This document shows, piece after piece, positions 1 to 11,918 of a stretch of 64,000 bases of DNA (positions are counted from its first letter, which is position 1; each line of letters begins with the position of its first letter). Location: positions 9,334,086 through 9,398,085 of the forward strand of contig CAXIPT010000001.1 of NCBI GenBank assembly GCA_964030475.1. The letters run 5' to 3'. A program made the translations under genes and the position numbers. The notes beneath the pieces are model-generated. The model ran no database searches. It was not told the origin of the DNA and saw nothing but the letters and a program-made list of their open reading frames with translations. The DNA is from Tethya wilhelma. Taxonomy: Eukaryota; Porifera; Demospongiae; Tethyida; Tethyidae.

Positions 1-256
1 AAAGTCCTGAATGAATTTTGTCAATTTTTTAAAATCATGTTTGTCATCTATTTGGCAAACTACTGACCAAGTTTCATCTTGGGGTCTCGTTGGGTTTATG
101 AGATATCGTATTCTATAGTACCACATGCTAACTGTCTGTCACACAATTCAGTGTGTTTAGAAACAATTCTTGTATATAAGCAATTTACTCTTGGTAACAT
201 ACAATAATAGCTATGTACAGAACAAATATAATTTTTTCTACAAGTTATTATAACAG

Positions 257-2524
257 TTATTTACTCATTCGACCAAACTTTTCTGTTGTTAGTTTCACTT
301 CTGTCTTTGACAATGTATAAACCCGACCAGATCGTGTTCTGGGATCAACAGGAGAGAGAATATCATTCAATGCCACGATGCAAACGTCTGGAATTTCAGG
401 ATACTTGAACATGCTAGATGGTCCATGAGGGTGAAGAAAAGTAAGTTTGACCTGATTTGTTTCCTGAATTACCTCTAGCACACAAGCCAACCACCAGTGT
501 TCACGATACATGCAAGTAATAAATCCTACAACGGATTCTAGTGAAACTTCATTCTTATCAACTGTTACCCTTTCTTGTTTTGATTGTTGAGATGATGAGT
601 AAGCACTAACTTTGAGCATACTCTTGGATACAGGAACAAAGGAATGAAGTTTTCTAGTCCCTGGAATTGTACGTGAATTATTGAAACGCTGTTCTAGAAA
701 AAGTTTCTGTCTTTCATATTCTTCACTCGTTGAGTACTCAAAGTGGATTTCAGTAATATTCTCTGAGGCCCATTCATACAACTGTCGAGATGTCATAATC
801 TGATTGAAGTATGGCCTTTGCAAGCTTGCCCGGGCTGCTAATCTTTTTACCGTTCCTCCTAAACCGTCGCATGGTCCTTTTCCGTGAGAGGTGGCAAAAA
901 AATGCCATTCAGCAGCTACACCAAAATCATCGTGGTGATGACACAAATTCAGAAAGTTTTTTCGGTTTTTATATTGGGAGGAAGCCCCGTCTGAAAAATA
1001 AATAATTTTTGTCAAGACATAGCCAGCTGGTAAAAAAGATCTCAAAAAAGCTATGAATTTTTTCTCGAAAAGATAGACTGACACTGTATCATGATGAAGG
1101 CATTCTGAAATAATTACATAGCTTATGTGATGCAACTCTCCTGCGTATCGATAGTATGCAACAAATGGATGAACAGTTGCCTGTGAGTTATTCCAATGAA
1201 ACCCTTGTGCTGCATCTTGCAGCACAAAGGCATAGTTCTCTGAAAAATCAGCTGTGACCAAGCATTCTCCTTCGATCAAATTGCTTTTGGATGTTGTATA
1301 GAATGAAGCCTGTTCACTGGCAATGAAGGAATGATGGCGAAGTAGCTCAAGCTTTTCACAAAAAGCATCTGCAAACTCATCCACTTGTGCACAGTACGTT
1401 TCCAGCGTTGATCGATCGGTAGAGACCCACTGCTTGTAAATTATTTGGTGCACACCATTTTCTTCAAATACTGTCAACATCTCATACTTGAGCTTTTCAA
1501 CTCCAGGACAGGTTTCACATTCGCCCAAATAGCAAGTTGGATGTGGAGGATTACAAATTATTCTTGCTAAGCAATGGTGATGCGTTGGTAGATTTGGAAG
1601 ATATATCACATTCATCATTAATTTAACGTTTTGATGGATTGTGCATACACATACAGTGTGTGTTCCACTTGCACCAGCAAGTACACACTGCTTAGGTCTT
1701 AACTCAGCAAACTTGGAGAATCCAACTTTGTGATCAGGGAACTTTTCCTTAAAAGCAAGATATACTTCCTTTAGATTACTGAGGACAAGTCTTTTTTGTA
1801 ACTGAATGCGTTTGCCACCCTCTCGTATGGTGATGCAGTCCTTCTTACCTGGCATGATGCGGCTAACTTCATCAGATTGATAGAAGTCTTGAACCTGGTG
1901 TACAGTTTCAGTTGGAAGAGAGGGCCCTGACTTTGGACTAGGAAGTGAAAGTATTCCTTTTTCTCTAACGAGCTCTTTCGATTGCCGTGCCATATAAACT
2001 GATACACCAAATTCTTGCTGAATTTTATTTACTGTCCAACTCATTGGCAGAACAGTAAGGATCTGCAATTGCTCACTTCGTTGTGATGTTTTTCCAAATT
2101 TCTCCTTAAGTTGTTGAATAATCTCACTTCCATCATCGGACGGTCCATCACTTATTACTGTACGTTTCACTGCATCCGTAATCTGTTGAACTTTTCGTCT
2201 AGAGTAGCCTTTGCTTCGAGTTTTCGCACGTGAAAAGGGTGTTTCACCTATCTCTGATAGACATTTATTTAGTGAGGAAACTGCTTCTGGTGTGTGAACA
2301 TAAACATCTGAAGTGTCGGGTCCTTCTGGCTCAGAAAGGGAGAAATCATCTTCTGCTGGCTTCTGGCTCAGTTTAATTCTACAAGTATCACAAATTTTCA
2401 TCCCCATGGATATTTGTGGAGCCTTTTCACACATCCATTGTGCTACAGGTCTTACTGTCTTCTTGCGACTACCTGACTTGTGTCCAGGTATATCAAAAGG
2501 ATTGCAACACTGGACCTTAGACAT
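257..2524 (-). CDS. Sola-like transposase, 755 aa, intact
   Basis: This is a single uninterrupted reading frame inside long TIRs, so I read it as the transposase. The N-terminus is a Cys-rich module (CCNPF near residue 7, then CDTCRIKL near residue 45). A helix-turn-helix-like segment and a second Cys/His-rich stretch (CVCTIHQNV; CYLGECETCPG) follow. The core has three conserved acidic blocks that may form the catalytic triad: DFSENYAF (D about 425), FSDGASSQYKNRKNF (D about 512) and HGKGPCDGLGG (D about 553). The protein at 19996-22386 matches it along its full length but is clearly diverged. The superfamily name rests on the 4-bp target duplication of the second copy and the domain pattern; I could not run a profile search. 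Confidence 0.85.
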   Translation of the reverse strand: MSKVQCCNPFDIPGHKSGSRKKTVRPVAQWMCEKAPQISMGMKICDTCRIKLSQKPAEDDFSLSEPEGPDTSDVYVHTPEAVSSLNKCLSEIGETPFSRAKTRSKGYSRRKVQQITDAVKRTVISDGPSDDGSEIIQQLKEKFGKTSQRSEQLQILTVLPMSWTVNKIQQEFGVSVYMARQSKELVREKGILSLPSPKSGPSLPTETVHQVQDFYQSDEVSRIMPGKKDCITIREGGKRIQLQKRLVLSNLKEVYLAFKEKFPDHKVGFSKFAELRPKQCVLAGASGTHTVCVCTIHQNVKLMMNVIYLPNLPTHHHCLARIICNPPHPTCYLGECETCPGVEKLKYEMLTVFEENGVHQIIYKQWVSTDRSTLETYCAQVDEFADAFCEKLELLRHHSFIASEQASFYTTSKSNLIEGECLVTADFSENYAFVLQDAAQGFHWNNSQATVHPFVAYYRYAGELHHISYVIISECLHHDTVSVYLFEKKFIAFLRSFLPAGYVLTKIIYFSDGASSQYKNRKNFLNLCHHHDDFGVAAEWHFFATSHGKGPCDGLGGTVKRLAARASLQRPYFNQIMTSRQLYEWASENITEIHFEYSTSEEYERQKLFLEQRFNNSRTIPGTRKLHSFVPVSKSMLKVSAYSSSQQSKQERVTVDKNEVSLESVVGFITCMYREHWWLACVLEVIQETNQVKLTFLHPHGPSSMFKYPEIPDVCIVALNDILSPVDPRTRSGRVYTLSKTEVKLTTEKFGRMSK

Positions 2525-3204
2525 TATGATATCACATAAGATTACTAACTAGTTATAGCACTCACAAACTTGAAAGTTACTACAGACTTGACATGTAGAA
2601 ACTAGCCTAATGCACAGTGGATGCAACTCTTTTGTGCTTAGTCTGGATATAGAATTTCAGAGCATTAATTGTTACAATTTCTGAGTAAAAGCTGTGCAAT
2701 AAGGAAAAGGTGTATAGTTATTGTACATTCACATGGGAAACAAACCACAGCTTCATAACAAATCCACCTTCAGGAGGAGACTGAGCTGCTTCAATTACTA
2801 TCAAATTTAGCCAAATTATTTTGGAAAATTAGCAAACATTGCCATTTGGTCATGTATTGGTGCAATGTAATTGTACAACCACTAGATTGTCACGATTAAT
2901 AAAAATTAAGCTTCTTACCAAATTTGTATAGCTACTATAATTTTGCTACACAACACGAGGGTAGAGATAATTCAATTTATGAACAAGTGTGTGAGATACA
3001 ATTTGACAAATTATTCAAAATCCGCGGCGCACCAGTTTCATACATACTGCATAACACTGCAAAATTGAATCGCCAAATTTTGATCACAAATAGTACTAAA
3101 TGCAAACTTGCCATGTTTAATCCCCAAATTTACCCACTATACAGTATTGTGATGTCTGTATCATGTTTGTCCCTGAAGAACAAAAATTATTATCTTAAAG
3201 AAGT

Positions 3205-3707
3205 TGAATTGTGTGACAGACAGTTAACATTGTGGTACTATAGAATACGATATCTCATAAACTCAACGAGACCCCAAGATGAAACTTGGTCAGTAGTTTG
3301 CCAAATAGTTGACAAACATGATTTTAAAAAATTGACAAAATTCATTCAGGACTTTTGAAATAGGTCAAAGGTCAATATTACGTAATATGCATTTGGAATT
3401 AGACTTGTCCGAAGGAAGCCATTCAAGGTACCATTTTGAAGCCCATTCTATGTGCTATCTGATGATATCAGTAGTTTCTCTATTGCACAAGTTGTTAAAA
3501 GGTTATGAGGCTTTAAATACCCTCTAGTTTAGCAAAAATTTCAAAATATTCCAATATTTAGACGCCTTTAATTGGGAAGCCAAACAAGGTATGAAGATGA
3601 GATTTCACCTGACAATATAAAGTCATTAGTACTACACACATACCAAGTTTCAACAAAATCAGAGATGGTCAGTTGCAAATTTTTGCTGAACTGATTTGGA
3701 ATTACCC
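3205..3707. repeat. Right terminal inverted repeat of Sola-like copy 1
   Basis: The outer tip GGAATTACCC ends at 3707. The inner part (3205-3356) pairs with bases 1-150 with few mismatches. An open frame at 2924-3358 crosses the arm but has no recognisable protein features and is probably fortuitous. Confidence 0.85.
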
Positions 3708-3721
3708 ACTACAGACATTGT

Positions 3722-4672
3722 CTATGACATAATGCTTAATTCACGATCGCGTAACAGCTCTTTTACTCGAGAAAACAAAGGTATATGAAGGTTTAAAGCT
3801 TTATTTGTACTGTAAATAAGCCAGCTGTAACATTTGGAAAAAGCTACAGTAACTAATTGGCTCCAGATGTAAGTGGCTGTGGAGTTACTGTAGTCTCTCG
3901 ATGATGTATGCGGTGTGGTAGAGGACTCTGGATTTGAGGTACAGGATTGTATATGGTTCCGTAATGCTCCAAGAGGTACCTCAAGTGAACACCTCAGACA
4001 GCAAGCTGTTCGACCTGAAATGTGAACATACATAATTTAGTATTTTAAAAATAAAAATTATACATAATGTAGATCGAATCTGTGCTTATAAGAGGGCAAT
4101 AACATAATAATTATACTGAACGTAGCTTCATAATGATATATATACCTGTTCGCCACTATTGCCTCCTGTTGTAGACTGCTGCACCATTGAAATCTCCCTT
4201 TGCAGTGGCCGAATATATATCCATGACTGCATGGCCTGCTACCTCTCGAAGAGTAGTAAGTGTGTAACCTGAGGCAGGAGCATGCAATAAGGACAGCTGT
4301 TTCGACCTGCCACAGCATCGTAATAGCTCATAACCACCAGTTGTTCCTAACTGTGGAAAACGTGCCAAAATGGCATTGTGCAATTCATGCGAAGTTGATG
4401 AAAGCCTAACTGAAATGCAATGTTCTCCCAGACTGGCTGCTACTAGTACCTCTTTATCTGTTCCCTTAGGAATTACAGTTGTTGTTGGCTTTGATAAACA
4501 ATAAAATGAATGAGTCCACATAACGGGTCCAGGAGTTGGCAGCATGCATGCCTTGTCTGGTATATATAGGGTGAAAACCTTTGCCTCCGACTTATTGTGC
4601 GAGCCAGTTGATTTCCACGGCCACAAAAAAGCATGCATTCTGTGCTCCTCAAACTGACCTACAGATGTTGAT
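3722..4672 (-). CDS. Partial gene resembling G2E3/HECT-associated proteins with a small zinc finger
   Basis: Two exons are visible. The first (about 4156-4672) follows a good acceptor (ending CTGTAG) and encodes a module with LHNAILARFPQL, GGYELLRC, GYTLTTLREVAGHA and DIY. This pattern precedes the HECT region in the large animal family of G2E3-like proteins. The second (about 3722-4013) follows an acceptor ending TTTCAG and encodes CLRCSLEVPLGALRNHIQSC, a C2HC finger of UBZ type. No HECT catalytic domain is present in the window; the Sola-like element begins a few bases downstream, so the gene is truncated or interrupted there. I cannot define a good donor for the first exon, so splicing is uncertain. 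Confidence 0.4.
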
Positions 4673-4674
4673 CA

Positions 4675-6620
4675 AGTAAAATTTAATATTAAAACCTGGG
4701 ACCGAGTATACTGACTGGAGACTGTCCAGAAAGAGATTTTAAATAAATGAACTCTGTAAAGCTGCAGCATAATTTTACTGTGATTGTTTCTCTAAACTGT
4801 ACCGCACAAAGCATTAAGGTTATGACACTACTGTTTGTTCACACTTAATGTTAATGAGCATATATGCTGTGGTTTTTTTGCTGTTCATAGCCCTGAAAGT
4901 TAAAGCTGTTTAAATAATAATTTGGCAGGAAATTGCTGCAGTAATTTGCCAAAAAGAAGCCGTTTATTCTTGCTCATTAAATATTCATCTACCCCTATCT
5001 CTAAGCAGGTGTTAGATGACACAAGGAGGATCTAGACTGGCAGTCAGCTAGTATGCACAATCATAACACTCAAATTTTTTCCAGACAGGAAGCTTGTAAT
5101 AACTTGAAAGTTAACGGAGTTCAAACCACTCTTTTACCAGAATAGCTAAATACTGATTTTCACAGGTTTGATTTTATTATAGCCTCAGGCTTTTAATCGA
5201 ATGATTATTAGTGTTATAACTAGAAAGAACCATTGAACTAGAGCCTTCCTGTGATTTTACAGATAAAAACAACAACACTTTGGCTACTGCTCCCGCTCCA
5301 TAACTACTGAAATACATTGTAGTCAATGGCACTGGATATATATGCATAACTCTGCTATACAAAAGCAATAGGAAAGTATAAAGACTGCTGTATCTCCATA
5401 GACACAGGTAAAAAAAAAAAAGGTCAATATATATATATATATATATATACAGGCTATATATATATATCCCCCACTTCTAACATAAACATAGTACACACAA
5501 ATGCTACTTTGTTAAGTTTTGGATAGATCAACTGTCTCATCCATGCATCATGACACTCCAAAACAAGAATTATCACACACTTTAACAATTCATTTATGAA
5601 TCAAACTTCCGTTGATTGAAATAAACTTATTCTAAAACTTTGGAGACAAATCAGTAACGTGTAATTCGGGTGAGTTTTGCAGATGAGTAATACACTTGGA
5701 CATGAAATCAATTATTAACTTCCAAGGCAATTGAAAACCATCAATATGTCTGATTCCTTTGACGTAACTTCTCAATTAGTGTACCTTAATTGTACCCATA
5801 TTCTATTAGTATAAAGAAAAGTGATCCACAGAAAGGTAGTATTTTTAGCCAAGTGTAACGGCCAGGGTCTGAGGCCGCGTGTGTGAGTGTTCCTAGCTGT
5901 CTAAGAACTGTTGTTGACAGACATAAGATATATCATATTTGGCTCTTTGATTATACAGCAAAAGCAACAACTGAACATACATAGAAAGAATAGTGACTAT
6001 ATAAAACAAGAATTAGGAGTTCCATACATACACACTTCCTATACATTCTTAGTCAGGGCTTAATTACTATTATCATACTGAAATTCATGCAACAATTTCT
6101 ATTAGTCACTACACAAGTTTTAGGCTGAGAGTATATTACTGGATTTATTTCTACCTGTCTATCACTTTGAATTTGTTTTGTCATATGTTCACACTGAGAA
6201 AGACATTCACCACTAACAATTTCTCAATTTTGCCAATGCAGATGTTGGTTGTAAGCTTTTTGATCTAATGAAGTACTACTCCATTAGTTGAAGTACATCT
6301 ACAGCTAAATATGCTCACAGCTGCATTCTAAGGTATTCTACGTAAAACTGGTTTAGTGTTCAATATACATACATTATTTAAGAACACACTCACAAATCTT
6401 CTTAAAACCAGAAAAACCCTCAAAAGTGGTTTCACTGTGATAATTATGTGCATATGCAATAGTGCACCAGGCCCTCGTTTGCGCCTGCAGACGAAGCTAG
6501 TAAATACCCCAACTCAAATCAAAACCACACTTTCTACTTATAGCTAGTACCACTAAACCCATATCAGCTACCATTTACTTTTAATTTCTTATAGAGGCAG
6601 CCTGCATGAGATAGTTTGAT
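4675..6620. other. Gene-poor stretch with a short AT microsatellite
   Basis: I see no supported coding exon here. It holds a poly(A) run at about 5410-5421 and an (AT)n tract at 5427-5449, followed by a second short one near 5454-5467. Short open frames (for example 5177-5368 minus and 6356-6547 plus) carry no recognisable motif. Confidence 0.6.
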
Positions 6621-6628
6621 GAGGACAG

Positions 6629-6900
6629 TTATAGCTTAATTTGTGTTAGGGTTGTGGCTTCTGGGTGAGTATCAAAATCATGCTCATCGTAAACACTTTT
6701 AAGCAAATTAAAGTAAGCTTGGATGTTTTCGGGGGTAACAGCATCCATTCTCATGTGGGCAATGGAATCTTTTGCACAGAGATAGAGGGAGGGATTTCTC
6801 TTCAAAAAGTTGCTCCACCAGCCATCAGTGATGACGGAAGCTTGCTGTTTTCCCTTTTTCTGAACATAGGTTTCAGCAAGGCTCATCACCAGTCACCTCG
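6629..6900 (-). pseudogene. Fragment of a pogo/Tigger-type transposase (CENP-B-like DNA-binding part)
   Basis: The peptide contains DGWWSNFLKRNPSL, RMDAVTPENI and YFNLLKSVYDEHDFDTHPE. This is the typical end of a CENP-B-type helix-turn-helix and the linker to the DDE_1 domain in pogo-like transposases. The usual NMDE motif that follows is lost. No TIRs were identified. It lies directly 3' of the DUF6589 remnant on the same strand but is unrelated to it. Confidence 0.65.
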
Positions 6901-6959
6901 TCTTTTCTACACCCTAGCTTAGTCACAGATACTAGATAAAGGACAATTCATACACTTCT

Positions 6960-8380
6960 TCCTTGGGTGCTTAATTATTTCATTAATTGGTCCAATTGCT
7001 TGAGAGCTTCTTCATACACTATGTTCAGATATGTTGGAACGGAATGTGCTTATGTTTTCCTTGAAAACTGTTTAAATGCTCCATGTGTAAATCTGATGGG
7101 ATATTCTTCCCAATTCCTCCATGTACATTATATGTTCGATTCCAAATGAGTTGATGTCGCAGTCTGGGTGGTAGAAGACCGTTCACTTGTGCTAGTAAAT
7201 TTATTGCTTCTAAAGCAAACTTCACTCTGCCATCAGACTTGAAGTGGAGCATAAAAAATTCCAGCATCTTATTAGTCTCTCACCATCTCCTTCATGTGTT
7301 GCATCATGAAAGTTACGAGCTATAGTAATCCCATGTTCATAAAGGCTGTAGCATAGTTCTTCTTGTAGTCTTCTCCACTTGATAAAAGATCAGACATGGC
7401 CCACTCAGGTAGAGTATGTGTCGCTGTATCCTTTATTGTGGGATCACTGCTTTCCATGTTGATATCGACATTATCTCCAATTAGTATGTACTCATTCACC
7501 AGAGTGGAAATTACTTGTAAAAAATTGACTTGTTTTTCTTTTGGTTCTAGAGATTTACAAATTCAATATTGACATTCTTTGTTGGTGATGATACAACTGA
7601 TGACATTCCGAAGAAGGATAGAGCAGCACCAACAACGTGAGCATCAAGTATTAGCTCTTTCATCTTATAGTTGGTAAGTTCTGGCGATTTATTAACACTT
7701 GAAGGTGTTTGAGAGTACACTTGTCACCACTTGAATTTTTTTTGAAAAATGTATTCATTATCACCTGTAGTTTAGATTAAAATCACATGGCCATGATTAT
7801 TAGTAATTATTAATATGATGTAACTTTTGATATCTTTGTACTGCCTGTTGGCCCAATAATAATTATTCTAACAGTCATGCATCATAATATTAATGAACAT
7901 GAAAATTTAGTACCTGATAGAATACAACTCGAGTATGCCAGTCTTCTACCTTTGGAATTAAACCAAGGAGCCCATTAACAAGCTGTGATGATTGAAGTTA
8001 GCTTCGATAGCATTATAAGCTCTTTCACGAGTGAGCTGCATGGTCACCTCCAAACAAAAGTTCTAACAGTAAACCCTCCGGCAACTCTGGCACATACTTG
8101 TGGAGGTACATTATTATATCTTCTGTATACTGCTCAGATTTCATAAGCACTCCCAATGGTACCTATATTTTTTAAATTAAGTCATGCATAATGCATGTAT
8201 GCAATATTTATCTTGTTAAGACTTTGCCATCCCCTTAGAGTATGTGTGATCAATATGATCAGGAATGAGCTCCTGAAGCTCCTTGAATACTGTTAGATGT
8301 AAGCATACAATTCGTGCAGTGAGCAGCACTACCTCTGTGTGAAGGGCTTGGCAATCGCTAACAGATGGTAAAAATGTTAA
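6960..8380 (-). pseudogene. DUF6589-domain gene, decayed multi-exon copy
   Basis: In minus-strand order there are three pieces. An upstream exon (about 8215-8350) contains VLLTARIVCLHLTVFKEL. A second exon (about 7908-8163) contains MKSEQYTEDIIMYLHKYVP, LLFGGDHAA and PKVEDWHTRVVFYQ and ends at a GTACTA donor. A third (about 7025-7710) contains LINRQNLTNYKMKELI, DNVDINMES, HEGDGERLIRCWNF, YAxEA-like KFALEAINLLAQ, LPPRLRHQLIW and NIPSDLHMEHLN. These motifs are diagnostic of DUF6589, a domain of unknown function common in invertebrate and transposon-rich genomes. At least two frame breaks occur (near 7305-7320 and 8020-8035), so this copy is probably non-functional. Confidence 0.65.
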
Positions 8381-8740
8381 GAGTGGTAGTTTCGTTATGC
8401 AGTCTACGCTAAGCCCTCGTTTTTACTGTACTTAGGAATGCAATTAACAAAACCACAAGTTGTAACCACCAAACACGTGTTATTACGTACACTAGAAATG
8501 CTTAGGCAATGCTCGTTCAATTTGTATTACGTTAGTATCCACGTGCGATATATCTCTGACGTCACAACCCTGGCCATGCTGGTCTTCTAAGAGATTTGCT
8601 ATACTTTGACAATGAATATATCCCTACCAGCAAGGTCTTGTGCAATGTGTATTGATAAGCAGGAAACACTGATCATGTGACCAGGAAATGAACCCTCAAG
8701 GACGATTGGCATCAAGTTGTCCAAGAAGCTGAAGTTGACA

Positions 8741-8880
8741 GAGAAAGTAGCTGGACCAGGAGGTGACAAGTTTCAAGACCCATTGTGACCAAAGAGAAGA
8801 AAATACAGTGCTTGCAGTCTACTCAGCGCTATTAAGGCCTGGGTCACATAGAAAGTAGCTGGACCAGGAGGTGACAAGGA
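8741..8880. repeat. Short direct repeat around a MITE-end fragment
   Basis: The string GAAAGTAGCTGGACCAGGAG with its neighbours occurs at about 8741 and again at about 8851, roughly 110 bp apart. The interval includes TTAAGGCCTGGGTCAC, which matches the tip of the MITE at 10621-11340. A partial insertion or repair event is the likely cause. Confidence 0.6.
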
Positions 8881-11800
8881 GAGAGAGGATGTTTCAAGAA
8901 TAAGTTCTTTCTCAATTGCAATAAAGAATTGTGACGGTACATCCAAATCTCCATCACTTTCGAAAAATATGATGTGCGGCTGATTGTTCCCAGGCTCAAT
9001 TACTTCTTGGGGGGCTGTTCCTCGCTACGAATAAGACATTTTAAAAAATTCTTTGTGAATAGCATATAAAAAGATTGTGTTGTATCCCCACATATACGTG
9101 CACTTATACTCATATAAAAGCATGCAATGCACTAAACTTACAGGAACTCTTCGAAGAATGTATGGAATATGCGGTCCAAGATTTCCCTTATTTTTAGTGA
9201 GCAGCACTGACAAACACCGAAGTCCAACAAGGATAAACTCATTATTACCTATATAATATGGTAAAATAATTTGCTTGCACCTAAAGAAAACTATAACTAT
9301 AGTATCACCTACCCACAGCATCATCATCACAGGAAAGTTCAGAGAGAATACTTTGAACCGAATGCACCTTCGCCTCTTTGCAATATGATATTATGGCATT
9401 CACCCAATGCAAAAAGGTTTTGTCGAATTTGTCACGACTTTCCAAATCTTGCACCACCATTGAGTACTCATGAGCCAGCTGTAAAAATATTTTTAAAAAA
9501 ATAAATAATAAAGGCATGACATTCTCTAACATCAAATCAGAAACTCACAATATTGCACTTTTTCAACATAGGGTAAGTCTCCAAGAGCTCGCGAACGGTT
9601 CCTTCTCCAGAGAGAACCTGGTCCCGACGTATAGAATACGTACATTTCATAAGCTCTTTTACTGTATCCTACTTTGGCTTTGGCTTTTCAAACTCCTCAG
9701 CTAACAACTTTAAATTCCGAGAGTAGCTAGTTTCGTCATCAGCAGTGGGGGGAACAACCAAAGCATACGGATGCTTGTCATGTGAATCCGGCTTTCTTCT
9801 TCCTTTTCCACTTCCTGCTGCTCCACCTTCTTTGCTGACGCTGGCACCTCTGTTGATATTTTGACATCGTGTATAAATGAAGTTCTTCCAGGAGTACTGC
9901 ATACAATGCATACACAAAAGTAATACAAGAATAATGTGTGCAAGTACTTGCCTCAGATTCAGATGATTCATCACCAAGAAACTTCCACTTCTTAACAAGG
10001 TATTTAGCAGGAATAGCAGCATCCTCCATAGATATTTTTTGTTTGTATGTCATCAACATAGTGCTGAGTGTTCGGACAATGTATGTTCGATCAGAATTGG
10101 TATAATAGCCTTCCTTCAAATGTTCCTCAGTTTCCACTCGAAACACCGGAATTTCAAACGGGGTTGGAATGAGCATAGACTACAATATAAACAACCTATT
10201 AGTAGAATGGTTTTGATCAACACACATAATTAACTAACCCTTTTCTTTGGTGGTTCTGGAGAAAGAGATGGCGGCCGTTGGGATCTCTATATTGCATAGA
10301 AAATGTACTATTATACACTCAATACATATACATTGTACTATCAGCTATCACACAACACACCTTCCTGGAAGAAACAGAACTCAATGGGGATCTTGGTTCT
10401 ATTGATGACTGCTTTTTCTAAAATTGATTTGAAGGTCAACTATTTGGGACAGAACAGTAATGACTAAGTACCTTTATCTTTTCACGTGAGAGTGGAGTAA
10501 ATCCACTTGAGTTCGTTGGGCTTATAGGTGGGGAGAAGCCAAGAACACTATCTACTTCCATGGAGCTGGAGGTGTTGGCCTAGAAATTCCAAGTAGTAAA
10601 GTAATTTTAATCACACCTATCTCTGCGTACTTAAGGCCCGGGTCACCTTGAAAATGATTGAAATTTTGCCTGAATTAAAATTCAGATCTACAGAATATCA
10701 AATAGCTTTTCCTAATTTCTTTGCTATACAACAAATTTTTGGCCTTTCATTTTCATGTTACCAAAATCTCGTTCCAAAATAATGAATATTCATGTAAATA
10801 ATGATAAGTCAATGAAACACCTTAAACTATGAATAATTAATTAGGCAGAAACCTTAGAAGGTTGCTATGGCAACCAAACTTTTTCAGGAGATAACTATTA
10901 TCATAAACCTCTATAATCTCAATTGGGGTTACCGCTGATCGTATTGTTAATAAGATATAGCCGAGAAGGAGAGAACGGCAGGTGTGCATTATATGGAAAT
11001 TGCTGCATATCTTTCATACAGATCAGTATTTCTGAACCCCAATTAAGATTTAGGCATATATTGATGAAAAATATATTTATACAAAAAATGGTTACCATAG
11101 CAACAGGGGAACATTTCCGCCTAATTAATTATTCATTTTTTGCTGATTCAGCAAATATGGAACAGTCACATGACCAACTTTTGACTTAAGGATGTTTGAA
11201 ATATCCCGAAGAATCTATACCTACGTTTCCATGGTTACTAATTAGTTAGTTTAGAAGTTATGACCTTTCCGAATATTGATGAGATTATTTTACTATACAT
11301 TATAAGGTATGCTGTTGACCCAGGCCTTAAGTACACAGAGATGGATTAGTTATGACTGTACTACAAGTACATACCCCAAGAATGTGACTAAGACAATCAG
11401 TGTACCATGGAAAATTTAATAACCCACTAAAATTAAATTAAGCATGCACACACACCTGTGCTTGGAGTTCTTTCTTCAAAGCATTATACACCCTTAAGCA
11501 CAGCCCATACTTTGAAATGACATCCTTTAGGCAGTCAGGTCCAGGAATAGAACCAAAAGCTGTAACAATGGCCTCACCATCCATGGCTTGATCTATAAAG
11601 TATGATAACAGTGAATGAATTGTGCTCATAAAGTGATGTCACATGCCTGTTTGCCGTGCAAACTCAGTGAAATGGTATGCTAGAAACTTGCGTGCTATCA
11701 CACCCAGCATACACAACAACTCAGTTTTTACAGTAATACAACGTAATTCACACAACAGCTTTTACAGTAGTACAAAAACTGGTCGCAATTCAGCTAGCTA

Positions 11801-11918
11801 GTACGGCTAGCTAGCTTAACTGTGACCGCCGCGTACCTTTAAACGCATCGATCACTTCTCCTTCAAATCCATGTTCTTTTAACCACTCCAACAGCTCTTC
11901 TTGCGTCTTTTCCTCCAT
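8865..11918 (-). CDS. SAM-domain gene A, about ten exons, with one premature stop
   Basis: Exon 1 (11837-11918) and exon 2 (11456-11592) join in frame across GT-AG sites and give one SAM domain: EELLEWLKEHGFEGEVI, then MDGEAIVTAFG and KYGLCLRVYNALKKEL. Next come small Ser/Pro-rich exons (10472-10580, 10361-10417, about 10240-10286). Then an exon near 9960-10179 has PFEIPVFRVETEEHL and RTYIVRTLSTMLMTY. Exon 9550-9897 has SWKNFIYTRCQNINR and VKELMKCTY. Exons at about 9314-9480, 9143-9250 and 8870-9022 follow, the last with QPHIIFFESDGDLDV. An in-frame TAG at about 9673 breaks KPKPK / DTVKELMK; the paralogue at 26.3-28.9 kb reads through at this point. Either this copy is a pseudogene or the base call is wrong. 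Function is unknown; SAM domains mediate protein or RNA binding. Confidence 0.6.
10621..11340. mobile_element. 720-bp MITE inside gene A, with an empty site elsewhere in the window
   Basis: The ends are inverted: CTCTGCGTACTTAAGGCC on the left and GGCCTTAAGTACACAGAG on the right. The paralogous block at about 43300-43310 reads straight from CACACCTAT into GGATTAGTT, which is the empty site. Comparing the two gives a 2-bp AT duplication flanking the insert. It sits in the intron between exons 2 and 3 of gene A. A related copy lies at about 59106-59548. No transposase is encoded. Confidence 0.8.

Larger units (their letters stand above)
1..3707 (-). mobile_element. Sola-like DNA transposon, copy 1, left end outside the window
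   Basis: A long inverted repeat brackets one large minus-strand reading frame. Bases 1-150 are the reverse complement of 3205-3356. The right arm runs on to 3707, where it ends in the tip GGAATTACCC, the same tip as the complete element at 19370-22898. About 351 bp of the left arm must therefore lie before base 1. The right arm is about 503 bp. The target duplication cannot be tested because the left junction is missing; the four bases after the right tip are ACTA. The intact transposase suggests a young or recently active copy. Confidence 0.85.

Noticed and set aside
2924..3358. 144-aa plus-strand frame at the right end of Sola-like copy 1
   Set aside because: Half of it is TIR sequence and it has no counterpart in copy 2, so it is probably chance openness of an AT-rich repeat.
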